Assembly (NCBI RefSeq): GCF_001510655.1
Contig: NZ_LMVC01000004.1
Span: 233,084 to 297,083, forward strand
Length of the DNA stretch: 64,000 nt
Reading direction: 5' to 3'
DNA from: Fictibacillus sp. FJAT-27399
GTDB lineage: Bacteria > Bacillota > Bacilli > Bacillales > Fictibacillaceae
In this document: piece after piece, positions 25,986 to 34,014 of the stretch
Layout: each line of letters opens with the position of its first letter
Position numbering within the stretch: position 1 is the first letter of the stretch
The notes under the pieces: generated by a model
What the model saw: the letters and a program-made list of their open reading frames with translations, nothing else
Databases searched by the model: none
What the model was told of the DNA's origin: nothing
Made by a program: the position numbers and the translations under genes

Positions 25986-27185
25986 ATGAGAACGTTAACA
26001 GCAGTAAAGGAGAGTCAGCGGGTAAAAGATCAGGTTGTGAAGTGGCGCAGGCATCTTCACATGTATCCGGAACTGTCATTCAGCGAAGAACAGACGTCCC
26101 AATTTATTTACCAGATGCTTCAATCGTTTGGAAATCTTGAGCTTTCCCGTCCAACGAAGAACAGTGTAATGGCAACACTGACAGGCAATGAACCCGGCCG
26201 TGTGCTTGCCATTCGTGCGGATATTGACGCACTTCCGATTATGGAAGAAAACGATTTTGATTTTGTATCCCGAAGGCCTGGTGTCATGCATGCGTGTGGC
26301 CACGACGGGCATACAGCCATGCTGCTTGGAGCGGCTAAAATTTTATCTCAGAAAAAGGACGAGCTTCAAGGCGAAATCCGTTTTATTTTTCAGCATGCAG
26401 AGGAACTTTACCCTGGCGGCGCCGAGGAGATGGTACAGGCAGGCGTGATGGACGGTGTAGACGCTGTAATTGGGACCCATCTTTGGTCACCGCTTGAAGT
26501 AGGGAAAATCGGGATTGTTTATGGGCCTATGATGGCAGCACCAGATACGTTTTTTCTGACCGTTCACGGAAAAGGGGGCCATGCAGCGCTTCCGCATCAA
26601 ACGATCGACAGCATTGCAATCGCCTCACAGGTCGTGACCAACCTTCAGCACATTGTTTCACGAAACACCGATCCGCTGGAGCAGCTTGTTCTTTCTGTTA
26701 CAAAGTTTACCGGCGGGACGACACATAATGTCATCCCTGGCTCTGTGGAGATTTGCGGGACGGTCAGAAGCTTTAACCCTGCGGTCAGGGAACAGGCACC
26801 CAAGCTGATGGAGCAGGTCATCAAAGGAATAACCGACGCTCATGGAGCAGCTTATGAGTTCCGCTACGAGAATGGGTACCGGGCAGTGATCAACCAGGAT
26901 GAGGTAACGCGCTTCCTTCACGAGACAGCTGAAGAACTATACGGAGCTGAGCAAGTTGAATTGATGAAACCGAATATGGTCGCCGAAGATTTTTCTGCTT
27001 TCCTTCAAAAAGCGGACGGCTGCTTCTTTTTTACCGGCGCGGGCAACAAGGCGAAAGGAATTACCTACCCGCATCACCACGCCCGTTTTACCATTGATGA
27101 AGATGCGTTAGAGCAAGGAGTCGCCATGTTTGTTCGGGCTGCCGAAAAAATGCTGTACAGAAACGAAGAGGAGGCTGGCGCATGA
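25986..27185 (+). CDS. M20D-family amidohydrolase (N-acyl-amino-acid hydrolase type)
   Basis: 399-aa cytosolic metallohydrolase. Conserved elements in order: HMYPELSFSEEQT, RADIDALPI, MHACGHDGHTAMLLGAA (metal ligands), FIFQHAEELYPGGAEEM (catalytic Glu), and GKGGHAALPHQTID of the lid domain. Such enzymes hydrolyse N-acyl amino acids, peptides or related amides. It overlaps the DUF3311 gene by four bases and is co-transcribed with a sodium:solute symporter, suggesting import and hydrolysis of one amide-type substrate. ATG 25986 has GGTGGGGGA upstream; the longer frame lacks a better site. Confidence 0.9.
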   Translation: MRTLTAVKESQRVKDQVVKWRRHLHMYPELSFSEEQTSQFIYQMLQSFGNLELSRPTKNSVMATLTGNEPGRVLAIRADIDALPIMEENDFDFVSRRPGVMHACGHDGHTAMLLGAAKILSQKKDELQGEIRFIFQHAEELYPGGAEEMVQAGVMDGVDAVIGTHLWSPLEVGKIGIVYGPMMAAPDTFFLTVHGKGGHAALPHQTIDSIAIASQVVTNLQHIVSRNTDPLEQLVLSVTKFTGGTTHNVIPGSVEICGTVRSFNPAVREQAPKLMEQVIKGITDAHGAAYEFRYENGYRAVINQDEVTRFLHETAEELYGAEQVELMKPNMVAEDFSAFLQKADGCFFFTGAGNKAKGITYPHHHARFTIDEDALEQGVAMFVRAAEKMLYRNEEEAGA

Positions 27186-27376
27186 AACTGATTCATTGGA
27201 TTGCAGTATTGCCGTTTATCGGGATGTTTGGAGGGCTGGTTTTTGCCAACAAGGTTGAACCTTATGTACTGGGTATGCCTTTCCTCATGTTTTGGATCCT
27301 GCTTTGGGTCTTGATTACAGCCGCCTTGATGGCTATTATTTACAAAATAGATCCGGTGAACAAGGAGGAGCACTAA
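27182..27376 (+). CDS. DUF3311 small membrane protein, symporter companion
   Basis: 64 aa with two transmembrane helices (about 4-24 and 30-54) separated by NKVEPYVLGMP. DUF3311 proteins are found immediately before SSS-family symporter genes and are presumed accessory subunits, like YhdT for PanF. Start overlaps the preceding hydrolase stop by four bases and the stop abuts the symporter ATG. Confidence 0.85.
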   Translation: MKLIHWIAVLPFIGMFGGLVFANKVEPYVLGMPFLMFWILLWVLITAALMAIIYKIDPVNKEEH

Positions 27377-28855
27377 ATGAACACATCACTGATCATACTC
27401 GCATTGTTCTTAATTCTGTCCTTGTACCTTGGAGTCCGTGCCAAACGGGGAAAAGATATGGACCTCGAGCAATGGAGCGTCGGGGGACGGGGTTTTGGTA
27501 CGATGTTCGTGTTCCTTTTAATGGCAGGAGAAATCTACACGACGTTTACGTTTCTTGGCGGAAGCGGCTGGGCGTATGGAAAAGGCGGCCCGTCATTATA
27601 CATACTGGCATACGGCGCACTTGCCTATGTCATTTCCTACTTTTTGCTTCCCGCAATCTGGAAATACGCCAATGAAAACAAACTCGTGTCACAGTCTGAT
27701 TTTTTCGTCAGCAAATACAAAAGTCCCTACCTCGGTGTATTTGTGTCCCTTGTCGGCATCGTCGCTATGATTCCGTATCTGGTGCTGCAGCTGAAAGGGT
27801 TGGGAATCATCGTATCAGAAGCCTCATATGGAAAAATCTCGCCGGTTGCCGCGGTGTGGATCGGCGTAATTACCGTAACGGTGTACGTCATGATCTCTGG
27901 TATCCACGGTTCAGCCTGGACAGCAGTTTTAAAAGATTTCATGATTCTAGCGATTGTACTGTTTCTTGGAATATATCTTCCCATCCACCATTACGGCGGT
28001 TTTCAGCCCATGTTTGAATCCATCGAAGCCGCAAGGCCGGGCTTTCTTGCTTTGCCGAGCGAAGGTATGAGCGTCAGCTGGTTTATCTCTACCGTTCTAT
28101 TGACGGCCCTCGGGTTTTATATGTGGCCGCATACATTTGCATCCTCTTTTACCGCGAAAAATGCAAAAGTGTTCCGCAAAAATGCAGTCTTCATGCCGCT
28201 GTATTCGCTCGTCTTGCTTTTCGTCATGTTTGTCGGGTTTGCCGCCATCTTAAAAGTTCCTGGATTGAAAGGGCCAGATGGCGACCTTTCACTGTTCAAG
28301 CTTGCTGTCCAGACGTTTGATCCGTGGGTTATTGGATTGATCGGAGCGGCCGGACTGCTTACCGCTTTGGTTCCAGGTTCGCTGCTACTCATGGCGGCTT
28401 CTACCCTTTTTGCGAAAAATGTTTATAAAGTGGTGTCACCTTCTGCAACGGACAAGCAAGTGGCCAAGCTGGCAAAATACCTTGTGCCGGTCATGGCGCT
28501 CATCGCCGTTTTCTTCACCTTTAAAGGCGGAGATACCATCGTTACGCTGCTGCTGATGGGATACAGCCTCGTTACCCAGCTGTTCCCGGCGCTGCTGTTC
28601 AGTCTGGCGAAAAAGCCCTTCGTGACCAAGCAGGGAGCGTTTGCCGGCATTGCCTGCGGTGTAGCCGTGGTGGCCTATGTTTCTATCAAAGGAACAACGC
28701 TCGCAATCTTGCTGCCTATGCTCCCCCAAGCAGTCAAAGATTTGAACATCGGCATCGTCGCCTTGCTGGTCAACATCATCGTCCTTCTCATCGTCAGTGC
28801 CCTTACACGTCCGCTTGCTGTCAGCAAAAAAGCAGGTAATGAGCAGACCGCGTAA
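27377..28855 (+). CDS. Sodium:solute symporter (SSS family)
   Basis: 492-aa polytopic inner-membrane transporter with about 13 hydrophobic segments. SSS landmarks include DLEQWSVGGRGFGTMFVFLLMAGEIYTTFTFLGGSGWAY, KYKSPYLGVFVSLVGIVAMIPYLVLQLKGLG and GLLTALVPGSLLLMAASTLFAKN. The ligand is not identifiable; location after an M20D amidohydrolase suggests an acylated amino acid or similar. Third gene of a tight three-gene operon; a repeat-type terminator follows. Confidence 0.92.
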   Translation: MNTSLIILALFLILSLYLGVRAKRGKDMDLEQWSVGGRGFGTMFVFLLMAGEIYTTFTFLGGSGWAYGKGGPSLYILAYGALAYVISYFLLPAIWKYANENKLVSQSDFFVSKYKSPYLGVFVSLVGIVAMIPYLVLQLKGLGIIVSEASYGKISPVAAVWIGVITVTVYVMISGIHGSAWTAVLKDFMILAIVLFLGIYLPIHHYGGFQPMFESIEAARPGFLALPSEGMSVSWFISTVLLTALGFYMWPHTFASSFTAKNAKVFRKNAVFMPLYSLVLLFVMFVGFAAILKVPGLKGPDGDLSLFKLAVQTFDPWVIGLIGAAGLLTALVPGSLLLMAASTLFAKNVYKVVSPSATDKQVAKLAKYLVPVMALIAVFFTFKGGDTIVTLLLMGYSLVTQLFPALLFSLAKKPFVTKQGAFAGIACGVAVVAYVSIKGTTLAILLPMLPQAVKDLNIGIVALLVNIIVLLIVSALTRPLAVSKKAGNEQTA

Positions 28856-28888
28856 ATTCCTTTAATTGGTTCGATTGGTGCCTTAATT

Positions 28889-28938
28889 GGTGCCAGGCAC
28901 CGTCTTTACACATGTGTGTAATCGCGGTGCCTGGCACC
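28889..28938. repeat. Triple-palindrome element, TTACACA-type core
   Basis: Arms around TTTACACATGTGTGTAA; flanked by AATT and AATTTTTTT. A partial duplicate of its left edge (GATTGGTGCC) sits 17 bp earlier at 28873. Confidence 0.9.
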
Positions 28939-29005
28939 AATTTTTTTCCTTTTGCCTTCAACTTTGGTAATTTTAGAGTAGATAAAAGTTTCGGGAGGAG
29001 TTAAC

Positions 29006-29782
29006 ATGGCATTCGCGTTTGACCATCTTGTGTACTTTACCGATAAAGAACTGAACAATCATATTGATGCTTTAAAAAAACAAGGTCTCTACGCTTCTCT
29101 GGGCGGGAGCCATAAAAATTGGGGAACCTTCAATGCACTCTGCTATTTTGGCTTGAGTTATGTAGAGTTTTTAGCTGTTGAAAATGGGCAGATTGCCCAG
29201 CAGGCGAAGGAAAACCCTTTGATCGGCCAGCTTCTGCGCGATTTGCCTGACAAACAGGGACCAGGCCAGTTTGCGATCCGCACCAATCGAATAGAAGAGG
29301 TAAAGGTGCAGCTGGAGAAGAAAGGGTTAGAGACAAGGCTGCTTCCAGGAAGCCGCAAACGACAGGATGGAAGCATTCTAGGCTGGAAGCTGCTTTTCAT
29401 AACCAATCATGATAGCGAAGATAAACTGCTGCCTCCATTTTTCATAGACTGGCTGCAGCCGGACAAAGATCGGGAAACGGACCTTCGGCAGAAAGGTATC
29501 ATCGGCAGCCATCCGGCAGGGGATTTGAGAATGAATCATTTGTCCATCATTGTAGAGGATGCGAAGAAAACATCCTCGCTCTGGCAGGACTGGCTAGGAT
29601 TGTCCGCAGGTACCGGATATACCAATGAAGGCCTTCAGGCGGAATGTGCTGTACTAGAACTGGAGGGCTGCGAGCTTCATTTTTGTTCCCCTTGTGGTGA
29701 AGGGCATGCGCGTGAATTACTAAATACAAAAGGCGAACGTCCATACGAGCTGGTTTTAAGTAACGGTTTGAATCTTAAGTAA
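29006..29782 (+). CDS. Two-module glyoxalase-like (VOC, PF13468-type) protein
   Basis: 258 aa. N-terminal FAFDHLVYFTDKEL and GGSHKNWGTFNALCYFGLSYVEFLAVE are the first VOC module; MNHLSIIVEDAKKTSSLWQDWLG starts the second. His7 and Glu residues in the FLAVE and LHF positions are potential metal ligands. Substrate unknown. GGGAGGAG precedes ATG. Gap of 18 bp to the DCC-family gene suggests co-transcription. Confidence 0.83.
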   Translation: MAFAFDHLVYFTDKELNNHIDALKKQGLYASLGGSHKNWGTFNALCYFGLSYVEFLAVENGQIAQQAKENPLIGQLLRDLPDKQGPGQFAIRTNRIEEVKVQLEKKGLETRLLPGSRKRQDGSILGWKLLFITNHDSEDKLLPPFFIDWLQPDKDRETDLRQKGIIGSHPAGDLRMNHLSIIVEDAKKTSSLWQDWLGLSAGTGYTNEGLQAECAVLELEGCELHFCSPCGEGHARELLNTKGERPYELVLSNGLNLK

Positions 29783-29800
29783 GGAAGGGGAGGGGCAAGC

Positions 29801-30214
29801 ATGAGGGATAAGCAAAGGGACGGCTCAATTTTGCTGTTTGATGGCGTCTGCAATTTTTGCAACGGAATCGTTAATTTTTTGATCAGACAGGATAAGAAGG
29901 GGCGAATTTCATTTGGCTCCCTGCAATCGGATGCCGGCCAGGGGCTGCTCCGTGAATTCCTTCTTCCTGTACAAGATTTTGAAAGTCTCGTTTATATAAA
30001 AAAGGGCCTTATCTATCAAAGATCAACGGCAGCTCTTGAGATTGCGAGAGATCTAGGGGGCTTGTGGAGTGTGGCCTATATTCTTGTTGTTATCCCTAAG
30101 CCGCTACGCGATGGGCTATATTCCTGGATTGCCAAGAACCGTTACAGATGGTTCGGCAAAAAGGACCACTGCATGATCCCCACACCGGACATACGTAAAC
30201 GGTTCATAGACTAG
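29801..30214 (+). CDS. DCC-family thiol-disulfide oxidoreductase-like protein (DUF393, YuxK-like)
   Basis: 137 aa. The DCC signature ILLFDGVCNFCNG provides the Asp and CxxC near residues 11-20, followed by LIRQDKKGRISFGSLQSDAGQ and the family end YSWIAKNRYRWFGKKDHCMIPTPDIRKRFID. These proteins have a thioredoxin-like fold and a predicted redox role, but no proven substrate. GGGGAGG precedes ATG. No membrane helix. Confidence 0.88.
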   Translation: MRDKQRDGSILLFDGVCNFCNGIVNFLIRQDKKGRISFGSLQSDAGQGLLREFLLPVQDFESLVYIKKGLIYQRSTAALEIARDLGGLWSVAYILVVIPKPLRDGLYSWIAKNRYRWFGKKDHCMIPTPDIRKRFID

Positions 30215-30225
30215 CATTCGTAGTG

Positions 30226-30275
30226 GGTGCCTGGCACTGCAGTTACACAAGTGTCAAAACGCGGTGCCTGGCACC
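30226..30275. repeat. Triple-palindrome element with hybrid core
   Basis: Left half-core TTACACA joined to right half-core TGTCAAAA (TTACACAAGTGTCAAAA), so the centre is not self-complementary. Arms are GGTGCCTGGCACT and GGTGCCTGGCACC, flanked by AGTG and CACT. Confidence 0.9.
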
Positions 30276-30295
30276 CACTAAAGGCAACCAACTAA

Positions 30296-30324
30296 AAAAG
30301 CTGTCCCCAAATAGGGTGACAGCT
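30296..30324 (-). terminator. Terminator of the Spo0E-like gene
   Basis: Minus strand AAAGCTGTCACCC and GGGGACAGCTTTTTT pair around TATTT, starting right at the stop codon of the 30325-30492 gene. Confidence 0.85.
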
Positions 30325-30492
30325 TTATGCACATTGATTCAATTCGTTTAGTTTTTGGTCTAGCAGCTGGCTTAACTGTACAAGAAGCGGGTCTGCAAGG
30401 TTGTTTACGCGGGTGCTCATTACGTACATAGTTAAGCGGATGGCATCGATCTCAAGTTTTAATTTTATTATATTTTGATGAGTCATATCCAT
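30325..30492 (-). CDS. Spo0E-family aspartyl-phosphate phosphatase
   Basis: A 55-aa gene, short enough to be overlooked. The protein runs MDMTHQNIIKLKLEIDAIRL, then a basic turn, then LSQLLDQKLNELNQ. The SQxLDxxLN motif is the signature of Spo0E/YisI/YnzD phosphatases, which form a helical hairpin and dephosphorylate Spo0A~P to delay sporulation. AGGGGGA precedes ATG 30492 and a strong terminator follows the stop, both supporting expression. The 30493-30820 region upstream is AT-rich and holds presumed promoters for this gene and the divergent CHRD gene, but I see no convincing -35/-10 pair. Confidence 0.85.
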   Translation of the reverse strand: MDMTHQNIIKLKLEIDAIRLTMYVMSTRVNNLADPLLVQLSQLLDQKLNELNQCA

Positions 30493-30820
30493 TCCCCCTA
30501 TACAGAAAAATGTTTTATAACTTCACGTCCAGGTCACTATCACTATATATTCCCATTTTATACTAGATATAGGACAGTGTCTATTTAATTTTCTCAATAT
30601 ATAGTATATTTTTTGACAATTTTGATAGTTTTTACGAGAAAAGTGAAGAATCACATTTCTTTGTTTGTTTTTGTAAAAAAATGTCCCGGGAAATGTGCAA
30701 GAATCCACCAACCGATTTGACCTCGATAAAAATTATTTTTTGAAAATCCTAGATGAATAAACAAGCTTATTTTCCTTTCCTGAATATACTGTCAATAGCT
30801 ATCGGAAAGGAGTGGTTGGA

Positions 30821-31234
30821 TTGTTGTTGAAAAATTTTTTATGCAGGTTAAAAGGCGACCAAGTAGTTCCCCCTGTTGGCACCCGGGCATCAGGCACCAC
30901 AGAATTTGTCCTCAGCTCCAATGGAACCAAGCTGCACTATCGGCTTCAGGTTAATAATTTAAGGAAGTTAACTCAAGCGCGCATTCATTTAGGACAACCA
31001 GGGAAAAACGGTCCCGTTACCGCTTATCTTCTTGGCTCTATAAAACCTGGCATCAGCTTAAATACAGGGATTGTAACAGGGAGCATAACCAGTAATGATT
31101 TAATTGGACCACTTCAAGGAATGCCCTTGTCTAGGCTTGTGGAAGAGATCATCGAAGGAAATGCTTATGTGAATGTTTATTCGGAGTTTAGTCCGGGCGG
31201 GGAACTGCGCGGCCCAATCGAGCCGATCAAATAA
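30821..31234 (+). CDS. CHRD-domain protein
   Basis: 137 aa with a single CHRD (chordin-type) beta domain: GDQVVPPVGTRASGTTEFVLS, LHYRLQVNNLRKLTQARIHLGQPGKNGPVTAYLL, and NAYVNVYSEFSPGGELRGPI, which are the standard opening, HxG and closing motifs. The domain's function in bacteria is unclear; relatives are often secreted. Here there is no signal peptide, although a short hydrophobic start (LLLKNFLC) precedes the domain. Start TTG 30821 lies eight bases after GAAAGGAG; in-frame TTG codons follow directly, so the exact start is uncertain by a residue or two. Confidence 0.85.
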   Translation: MLLKNFLCRLKGDQVVPPVGTRASGTTEFVLSSNGTKLHYRLQVNNLRKLTQARIHLGQPGKNGPVTAYLLGSIKPGISLNTGIVTGSITSNDLIGPLQGMPLSRLVEEIIEGNAYVNVYSEFSPGGELRGPIEPIK

Positions 31235-31291
31235 GGAATACGAACGGCGTAGCTTCGAATAGCTAGGCTGTTTTATTTTTGGTGCCTTTTT

Positions 31292-31341
31292 GGTGCCAGG
31301 CACCGCTCTTACACAAGTGTCAAAACGTGGTGCCTGGCACC
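31292..31341. repeat. Triple-palindrome element with hybrid core
   Basis: Same mixed core TTACACAAGTGTCAAAA as at 30226. Its edges are partly duplicated: GGTGCCTTTTT just before it and GGCACCACAAAG just after it. Confidence 0.9.
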
Positions 31342-31470
31342 ACAAAGAGGGCACCACAAAGTGCACATAGAAACCACGTACAAGACACCACCGAGAAAAT
31401 GACAGTATTTTATGGCATAATAGACACATTGATCTACAAAAACTGACGGATTCTGAAAGGAGCTGTTGAG

Positions 31471-31752
31471 ATGGATCCGCGATTTAAAATATCCAATCGG
31501 GAAGCGCTGATGGGCATCGGGCTAGCCGTTCTGAACTTTATCTGGTGGTACGCATTTGCCTACGGGCTTGGCGGTAAACCGGTTAAGGAGTATCACTACA
31601 TATGGGGTTTGCCGGCATGGTTCTTCTACAGCTGTGTCGCCGGTTTTATTGTGTTTTCTATTTTGGTATACATCATGGTCAAATTTTTCTTCAAAGACGT
31701 CCCTTTTGAAGGTGAACCTGAACGGCAGAACCTAAAGGAGGAGCAGCGATGA
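31471..31752 (+). CDS. yhdT: YhdT-family membrane protein (DUF997), PanF companion
   Basis: 93 aa with two transmembrane helices (about 13-33, LAVLNFIWWYAFAYGLGG, and 46-68, FFYSCVAGFIVFSILVYIMVKFFF) and a charged tail. YhdT is the small gene fused operon-wise to panF across bacteria; here the stop overlaps the panF start by four bases. Presumed accessory subunit of pantothenate uptake. GGAG precedes ATG. Confidence 0.9.
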   Translation: MDPRFKISNREALMGIGLAVLNFIWWYAFAYGLGGKPVKEYHYIWGLPAWFFYSCVAGFIVFSILVYIMVKFFFKDVPFEGEPERQNLKEEQR

Positions 31753-33203
31753 ACTGGGAAGTGGTCATTCCTTTACTTGCCTTTTTGATCGGAATGTTTG
31801 TCGTCGGAATCTATACCTCCCGCCAGGTACAGAGTGGTTCGGGGTTTTTACAGGACTATTTCCTGGGAGGCAGGCACCTCGGGGGCTTCGTTCTAGCCCT
31901 TACGATGGTAGCGACTTACGGAAGTGCGAGCAGCTTTATTGGCGGGCCCGGCATCGCGTATAAGCTCGGCCTTGGCTGGGTGCTGCTGGCGATGGCGCAG
32001 CTTGTGACCGGATATTTTACCCTTGCTGTTCTGGGGAAAAAGTTTGCGATTGTCGCCAGGAAGATCGACGCAGTCACGCTTATTGATTTTCTAAAAGCAC
32101 GCTATGAAAACAAATGGGTCGTTATTTTTTCCGCGGCAAGCATCAGCATCTTCTTGTTCTCTGCAACGGCTGCGCAGTGGGTAGGCGGCGGCCGGCTCAT
32201 CGAGTCATTCACTGGTGTTTCCTACCCTGTGGCACTGCTGATTTTTTCGTTTTCCGTTCTTGTTTATGTCATAGCGGGCGGCTTTCGTGCAGTCGTAATC
32301 ACGGATACCCTAATGGGAATCGTCATGTTTATCGGAACGCTCGTTATACTCGCGGGAACCATTATAGCTGGCGGAGGTGTTCCTCATATCATCTCAACGC
32401 TCGCTGCTGAAAATCCGAACTTGATCTCACCTTATGGAGCAGACAAGTCTTTGACGCCGCTGTATGTTTCCTCATTCTGGCTGCTTGTAGGGGTTGGAGT
32501 GGTCGGCCTGCCGCAGATCTCTGTCCGGGCCATGTCCTATAGGAATTCAAAAGCGATGCATCAGGCCATGATCATCGGGACGTTTGTCGTCGGATTTATC
32601 ATGCTTGGGATGCATTTGACCGGAGTGTTTGCAAGAGTTGTCATACCAGGGGTGGAAATCGGTGATAAGGTGATGCCGATGCTCGCACTGAAAGTATTGC
32701 CAGGGTGGCTTGCGGGTATCGTGCTCGCAGCACCGCTTGCTGCTGTCATGTCGACGGTGAACGCCATCCTGCTGATCGTAAGCTCATCGATTGTTAAGGA
32801 TATCTATATTAATTACATCAAACCGGAAGCCAGCCAGCAATCGGTTAAACGGCTTAGTTTTTCAGTGACTGCCATCATCGGAATTCTGGTATTCATCATG
32901 GCTCTGAATCCTCCAGATTTGCTGATTTGGCTGAACCTGTTTTCTTTCGGAGGATTGGAAGCAGCTTTCATATGGCCTGTCGTCCTCGGTCTTTATTGGA
33001 GGAGAGGAAATGCAGCAGGTGCAGTGGGGTCCATCGTTACAGGTGTGCTTTCCTACATCCTTCTGGATACCTTTGCCCCTAATTTGTGGGGAATGCATAC
33101 TGTAGTCCTGCCGGTCGTTCTTTCGCTTGCGGCGTACATTCTTTTGAGTTTAGTTTCAAAAAACAGCCCTCAATCATCCTTGGTAAAACAAGGAATCATC
33201 TAA
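31749..33203 (+). CDS. panF: Sodium/pantothenate symporter PanF
   Basis: 484-aa SSS-family transporter with about 13 membrane helices that imports pantothenate, the precursor of coenzyme A, with sodium. PanF-typical stretches are DYFLGGRHLGGFVLALTMVATYGSASSFIGGPGIAY, DAVTLIDFLKARYENKWVV and GGFRAVVITDTLMG. Coupled to yhdT by an overlapping start with AAGGAGGAG. A repeat-type hairpin 6 bp after the stop probably ends the transcript. Confidence 0.93.
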   Translation: MNWEVVIPLLAFLIGMFVVGIYTSRQVQSGSGFLQDYFLGGRHLGGFVLALTMVATYGSASSFIGGPGIAYKLGLGWVLLAMAQLVTGYFTLAVLGKKFAIVARKIDAVTLIDFLKARYENKWVVIFSAASISIFLFSATAAQWVGGGRLIESFTGVSYPVALLIFSFSVLVYVIAGGFRAVVITDTLMGIVMFIGTLVILAGTIIAGGGVPHIISTLAAENPNLISPYGADKSLTPLYVSSFWLLVGVGVVGLPQISVRAMSYRNSKAMHQAMIIGTFVVGFIMLGMHLTGVFARVVIPGVEIGDKVMPMLALKVLPGWLAGIVLAAPLAAVMSTVNAILLIVSSSIVKDIYINYIKPEASQQSVKRLSFSVTAIIGILVFIMALNPPDLLIWLNLFSFGGLEAAFIWPVVLGLYWRRGNAAGAVGSIVTGVLSYILLDTFAPNLWGMHTVVLPVVLSLAAYILLSLVSKNSPQSSLVKQGII

Positions 33204-33209
33204 TATTTT

Positions 33210-33260
33210 GGTGTCAGGCACCTCCATTACACAAGTGTGTAATGCGCGGTGCCTGACACC
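33210..33260. repeat. Triple-palindrome element, arms GGTGTC/GACACC
   Basis: Variant outer arms GGTGTCAGGCACC and GGTGCCTGACACC around TTACACAAGTGTGTAA. The left and right substitutions (C to T, G to A) are complementary, so pairing of the long hairpin is preserved. Eight T follow. Confidence 0.9.
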
Positions 33261-33379
33261 ATTTTTTTTACACATTTTTCCCATCAGTAATTTTTGGATT
33301 TTACTGCACCCTAAAAGAAGATATTCCAATTACATAGTGAATTCACACCCCATTAACTTGAAAAGGAGAATCCAAACAG

Positions 33380-33889
33380 ATGCCAAAAGTAAAACTAATG
33401 TTTTTCTTTATCATTCCGCTGTGTACGGCTGCTGTTTTGCTCGAAACGCCATTTAAGGAGGTAGAGGCTTCACCGGTTTTCCGGATACCGTTTCCAGAAG
33501 GACAAGTTTGGATCGGTCAAACGAGAATGAACCATAACCCTCAAAATGCCGTCGATCTAAACCGGTTGTATGATGAGGGAGATACGGTGATCGCTTCAGC
33601 TGCTGGAAAAGTAGTTAAAGTTAAAAATCTAGGAAACCGCAGTTATGGAAGATACATTGTTATTGATCATGGCGGAGGCTGGCAGACTTTATACGGACAT
33701 TTGAGTGCCATAAATGTTTTTGTCGGAAAGAAGGTTACGCAGGGCCAAAAGATTGGAGCGGTTGGAAGCACGGGAGGTTCTACAGGAGCGCATCTTCATT
33801 ACGAACAACGATACAACGGGAAGGCTGAGAGAATCAGATGGAACGGGCACAGCATCTTTTATTGGGGAAGCAAAACATATAAGAGCTAA
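33380..33889 (+). CDS. Secreted M23-family (LytM) endopeptidase
   Basis: 169-aa exported protein: signal peptide (about 1-30), then a lysostaphin-type M23 fold. The first zinc motif appears as MNHNPQNAVDL (His...Asp), the second as GAHLHYE, with YGRYIVIDHGGGWQTLYGHLSAINV between. Such enzymes cut peptide cross-links in peptidoglycan, in growth or sporulation. Length is that of a bare catalytic domain without LysM. AAAAGGAG precedes ATG. An alternative start is not evident. Confidence 0.88.
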   Translation: MPKVKLMFFFIIPLCTAAVLLETPFKEVEASPVFRIPFPEGQVWIGQTRMNHNPQNAVDLNRLYDEGDTVIASAAGKVVKVKNLGNRSYGRYIVIDHGGGWQTLYGHLSAINVFVGKKVTQGQKIGAVGSTGGSTGAHLHYEQRYNGKAERIRWNGHSIFYWGSKTYKS

Positions 33890-33897
33890 GAGGGAGA

Positions 33898-33949
33898 GGT
33901 GCCAGGCACCGACCTTAAGGCACCGACATTACCGGCACCGACATTACCT
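33898..33949. repeat. Tandem triplication of the left repeat arm
   Basis: GGTGCCAGGCACCGACC, then GGCACCGACATTACC twice in tandem (15-bp unit). Only left-arm sequence is present; core and right arm are missing. It lies just upstream of the broken subtilase gene. Confidence 0.75.
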
Positions 33950-34014
33950 CTTGCTACATTGCTAAAATAAGGTAAAATTATAGATGGATTTACATATTTT
34001 TGCACGGAGGGACA

